Shown piece after piece: positions 60,101 through 64,000 of a stretch of DNA of 64,000 nt. The notes beneath the pieces were generated by a model. The model searched no databases. It saw only the letters and a program-made list of their open reading frames with translations, and had not been told where the DNA came from. This stretch comes from Rutidosis leptorrhynchoides (taxonomy: Eukaryota; Streptophyta; Magnoliopsida; Asterales; Asteraceae), in NCBI RefSeq assembly GCF_046630445.1, contig NC_092338.1, forward strand, positions 153,994,501 through 154,058,500. Direction: 5' to 3'. How positions within the stretch are numbered: the stretch's first letter is position 1; each line of letters begins with the position of its first letter. A program made the position numbers and the translations under genes.

Positions 60101-60532
60101 AATAGATTAACGAGCTCGAGTTTGGACTTAACGAGCCGAGCTTATTTCGAGCTAAAACCCGTTTAAACTTTTTTGAAAAAACGAGCTGATAACGAGCCGA
60201 GCTCGAGCTTTTAACAAGTATCACGAGCCGATCTCGAGCTTAAAAATCATAACTCGATTCGAGCAGAGCTCGAGCTCGAGCTTTATACTAATTAAACGAG
60301 CCAAGCTCGAACACTACAAAGCTCGGGCTCGGCTCGGCTCGTTTACAGCTCTGTTATTTCTTCTTAACCAAATTTTACTTTGACTATCTAAATCTAGTTT
60401 TGACCTATTTAATGGTGTTAACTGATTAATTAGATGAACTTTTGAAATTCTAATTGGTCTCCTTCAGAAAGGAATAATTTGGGATTATCGAGATTTTAAA
60501 ACAATACCTCAATTTACACTTGAACTGGAAAA

Positions 60533-60680
60533 CCAACGAGTCAATGGCTTGGCGGTATCGAGGTTACCATTACAATCTTGAGGTTGAGGGTTCGAGTCTT
60601 GCTTAGGACATTTCGTATTGTATATATTCGTGTTAGAATTAGATGGGTGTGTGAGTTTGTCTTTAAAAAAAAAAAAAAAA
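60533..60680 (+). mobile_element. tRNA-derived SINE with poly(A) tail
   Basis: Box A TGGCTTGGCGG (60545-60555) and box B GGTTCGAGTC (60589-60598) mark a tRNA-like pol III promoter; the body ends in A16 (60665-60680). It is flanked by the exact 17-bp duplication ACACTTGAACTGGAAAA at 60516-60532 and 60680-60696, as expected for LINE-driven insertion. About 147 bp. The minus frame across it (60509-60727) is a by-product. Confidence 0.92.
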
Positions 60681-60696
60681 CACTTGAACTGGAAAA

Positions 60697-61112
60697 GTTC
60701 ATAAAGACAATTGAAGTGAACCAGCAAAACTGATACCGCTAATACTTTAGTAAATTTTAGTATAATCCGCTTGTGTTTTGAGTTGTTAGTGTTTCGGATT
60801 GAATGTGCCGTGTTCCATTGTTGGTCCGAGAGTCCTATCGTGTAAAAATGAGCCTAATTTTGTGGGATCCGCCGTGTTCAAGGGAATATACCGCGATTTG
60901 ATCTAAGATTGTCTTTTGTGATGCCGTATTCATATACATTTAATTTTTGTTCATCCATCCATATTCATATTACTAGATTAAGCATGCTAATTGATAATAA
61001 AATCCACTGGATAATAATTTTTTTTTAATAATATTTGCTAATATAGATGAAAACAAAAACGTAGTATAATAGAAATAATTATAACATAACGTAATTAAAA
61101 TCTATTTACAAG
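60697..61112. other. Intergenic interval
   Basis: No gene or repeat that I can recognise. Confidence 0.4.
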
Positions 61113-61126
61113 AATGTGTAATCTTT

Positions 61127-61360
61127 TTTGATTCGCAGAGGAAAACTTCCCAGCGACAACCATATTGGTTCCTCCTAGCGAGAAAAACCCTGAGTGACTA
61201 GCCCCTCGAGCGACGAGATCAGTAACTGGGGGTTGCGCACATTGACGCCACCTCTAGTCAAAAACCCTATTAATTCAATCTTAGGCGTTACAAAGAATTG
61301 AACCTAGGTCTCCTGCTTCATTGGAAACTCGGTTGCCACTTGGGTTATGCTCAAGTGATT
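61127..61360 (-). mobile_element. tRNA-derived SINE, minus strand
   Basis: On the minus strand, box A TAACCCAAGTGG (61346-61335) and box B GGTTCAATTC (61304-61295) are followed by about 170 bp of body ending near the short A run at 61126. The exact 14-bp duplication AATGTGTAATCTTT at 61113-61126 and 61361-61374 delimits the 234-bp element. It is a different SINE family from that at 60533. Confidence 0.9.
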
Positions 61361-61374
61361 AATGTGTAATCTTT

Positions 61375-62160
61375 GTCGAATATAGAATAAAGTTTGTTGA
61401 ATTCACTATTAAACATAGATCGTGAAAGATTAAATATGTAATTTGTATGTATATTTGTTTGATATACGCATATTATTGTAATATATCATAGTTTTTTCAC
61501 TATAAGGTTGAAAGCAAAAGGTATATCTAACGGTAAGTGCATTTGTAATATTGAATATCTAAACATATATCTATATCTATTTTTGTATATGTATATTGAG
61601 TGTTAATGGTTATATCCATAGGTGGAACTTTTCATATCCGTATCCATATCCATTTAGGTTCATCCATATCCATCACGAAACGAGTGGATCAGATGAATAT
61701 TCACTGGATCGGGTGGTCATTGCGTACACACCGCATTCTTTCACCATGTACTGTTCGAATGTGCCGCATTTCAAGTTTCAGGGTAAATCTAAACTTGAAC
61801 TGTAATTGAGAGAAAATTATTCAGAGAATATTAAAATAGCGTTAAAGTAAATCATAAGTGTCAAATGATGAATAGTACGTTGCTTGTTCATTGTATTATT
61901 GTTACAATGCTTTTTTAGCAATACTTATACGGAGTAATTATTACCCCTATCTATCTATACATTATTATAAAACGCGTGCCAATAATCCTACGTGTCAGTC
62001 TATTATTAATTCTGGTTAAATTTGCTTATGTGACGACTTGTGGTTAACTTACAATTTATAGTAATTATCTTATACACTTAGGAGATTCCAAATCAATCAA
62101 AACTTATCCATACATTTATTTATTATTATTTAAATAAAGATAAAGATATAGCTAATTCTA
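61375..62160. other. Intergenic interval with a decayed hAT MITE remnant
   Basis: Bases 61600-61730 contain CATATCCGTATCCATATCCA and GGATCAGATGAATATTCACTGGATCGGGT-like pieces, the reverse complement style of the MITE at 53149-53784, without clear ends. The two overlapping short frames at 61596-61809 are not supported as genes. Confidence 0.4.
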
Positions 62161-62164
62161 ACTT

Positions 62165-62952
<788 letters not shown>

Positions 62953-64000
62953 TGTGATGACCCAGAAATTTCGACTAAATTTAAACTTAATCTTTGTATG
63001 ATTAACATTTCTGACACGATAAGCAAAGTCTGTAAAACTGAATCTCAAAATTTTTGAATTACTTTTATATATTTAAATACCTTCGGTTGTTTTCGACGAT
63101 TCGCGAACAATTATATGTAAAAAGATACATATATACTATAACATGAAAAGGTAACAATGTATTAATTGTTTGATACCGTACATTAAACTTATTGGTTTAA
63201 ATATCTATTTGAATGTATATGATAAGTTGAAATATTTATTATTAAAATTTATTTATAAATAACGTCCAATGTGTATTTAAAAACTGATTTATGTATATTA
63301 AAAAGATATATACATATATATAATAAACGATAGTAACATTCGTTTATTGATTCAATTGATATTTAGATAAGTTAACTAAAGCGTTTAAGATGAACCAGTT
63401 AAACACTAATTTGCTACAGTGTTTTCAAATTGCCACATTACTCAAAATGCTACAGTGTTTTCGAAAATCACTATTTGCTACAGTGAAATTGACTTTGCTA
63501 CAGTAACTTTGCTACAGTAAAACACTATTTTAAAATGTATTTTTAACAAATAACGAGACGATGATTTATAGAAGTAAATGACCAAAATACTCGAAAGTTT
63601 AAGATATACTATGAGTGGTATAGTTTATGGATAACTTAAGGCTATATCTTGACAGAGGTACGTGTCACGAAACGTAAAATGCAAGTTTTCTCAGCGTACG
63701 AAAGGACATTCGAAAAACCAGAACCGGGACATAAGTCGAGTGATGACGTACGACTTATCGGAACAAAAATTACAAGTCAACTATGCACGTGAATTTAATA
63801 TAATATATAATTAATTATTTAAATTATATATATTATATTAATATTTAATTATGTCGACAAGCTAGGAGCCAAAATAATGTGAGCTGTCCCTGGTCCTCAT
63901 GCGAGTCGCATGGCCAGAAGGCCATTTCCATGCGAGTCGCATGACTCCAGATTTCAGGCCACATCTATAAATTTCAGTGTTTTCGCTCGATTTAAATCAC
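62953..64000 (+). mobile_element. 5' part of an LTR running off the right edge
   Basis: It begins TGTGATGACCCAGAAATTTC, closely related to the minus-strand LTR start at 39793, including CACGATAAGCAAAGTCTGTA. Five GCTACAGT words lie at 63413-63518. Bases 63696 to about 63975 are related instead to the promoter region of the Athila-like LTR (8149-8430): TTACAAGTC-ACTATGCAC, GTCGACAAGCTAG, paired palindromes (63898-63913, 63928-63943) and a TATA box at 63966-63972. The rest of the element is outside the window. Confidence 0.75.

Larger units (their letters stand above)
58374..60353 (+). mobile_element. Non-autonomous hAT element, about 2 kb
   Basis: The ends are TAGGGCTATAAATGAGCCGA and, on the other strand, CAGAGCTGTAAACGAGCCGA, a terminal inverted repeat common in plant hAT derivatives. 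The subterminal 150-250 bp on each side are dense in GAGCTCG and CGAGCTCGAGCT words in inverted orientation. The flanking 8-mers ATTCTTCT and TTATTTCT match at only five of eight places, so the duplication is decayed or the ends are off by a few bases. No transposase is seen. A foldback element with (TA)n flanks is nested at 58519-59263. Confidence 0.75.

Overview
This is eukaryotic, plant nuclear DNA. It is AT-rich, full of (TA)n and (TTA)n microsatellites, and has one clear intron-containing plant gene, a WEE1-type kinase of ten coding exons. Plant LTR retrotransposons (Ty3/gypsy Tekay and Athila types), PIF/Harbinger, hAT and SINE elements fill most of the rest. The style of the LTRs suggests an asterid, probably Asteraceae, but that is an inference.

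Bases 1-39793 form one nest of retrotransposons. The outermost is a minus-strand element that leaves the window on the left. Its 5' LTR lies at 39793-36828 plus 2194-1827, and it carries a short gag-like ORF (1362-856). A decayed Tekay-type chromovirus (2195-36822, TSD CCAAG) sits inside that LTR. Into the Tekay copy went, separately: a hAT MITE (6421-6793), a gag-protease-only Athila-like element in the reverse transcriptase (7845-18342), a solo LTR (21495-24744), and a very young pol-less element (26286-36447) whose 2992-bp LTRs differ at only two positions that I could see. The last two lie in the 3' LTR. Every boundary was set by LTR ends plus an exact 5- or 8-bp target duplication.

Bases 40541-53799 are a second nest. 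A PIF/Harbinger element carries a transposase frame that is broken after codon 121 by a solo LTR (41219-52049), which itself holds a complete pol-less LTR element (41688-49976). A hAT MITE (53149-53784) sits in its 3' end. Taking out the insertions restores the transposase frame exactly.

Bases 54305-57911 are the WEE1 gene, 492 codons, all splice sites canonical and all phases consistent. It starts about 500 bp from the Harbinger end. Downstream are a 2-kb hAT derivative (58374-60353) holding a foldback element embedded in a (TA)n tract, two tRNA-derived SINEs with clean target duplications, a long (TA)n tract, and the 5' part of a further LTR running off the right edge (62953-64000).

The most interesting signal is that the pol-less elements look like satellites of the Tekay chromovirus. 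They share with it the tRNA-iMet primer site, a hairpin in the internal RNA, a hairpin before the polypurine tract, and two conserved LTR blocks that look like an intron donor and acceptor. They encode their own small coiled-coil proteins and no intact pol.
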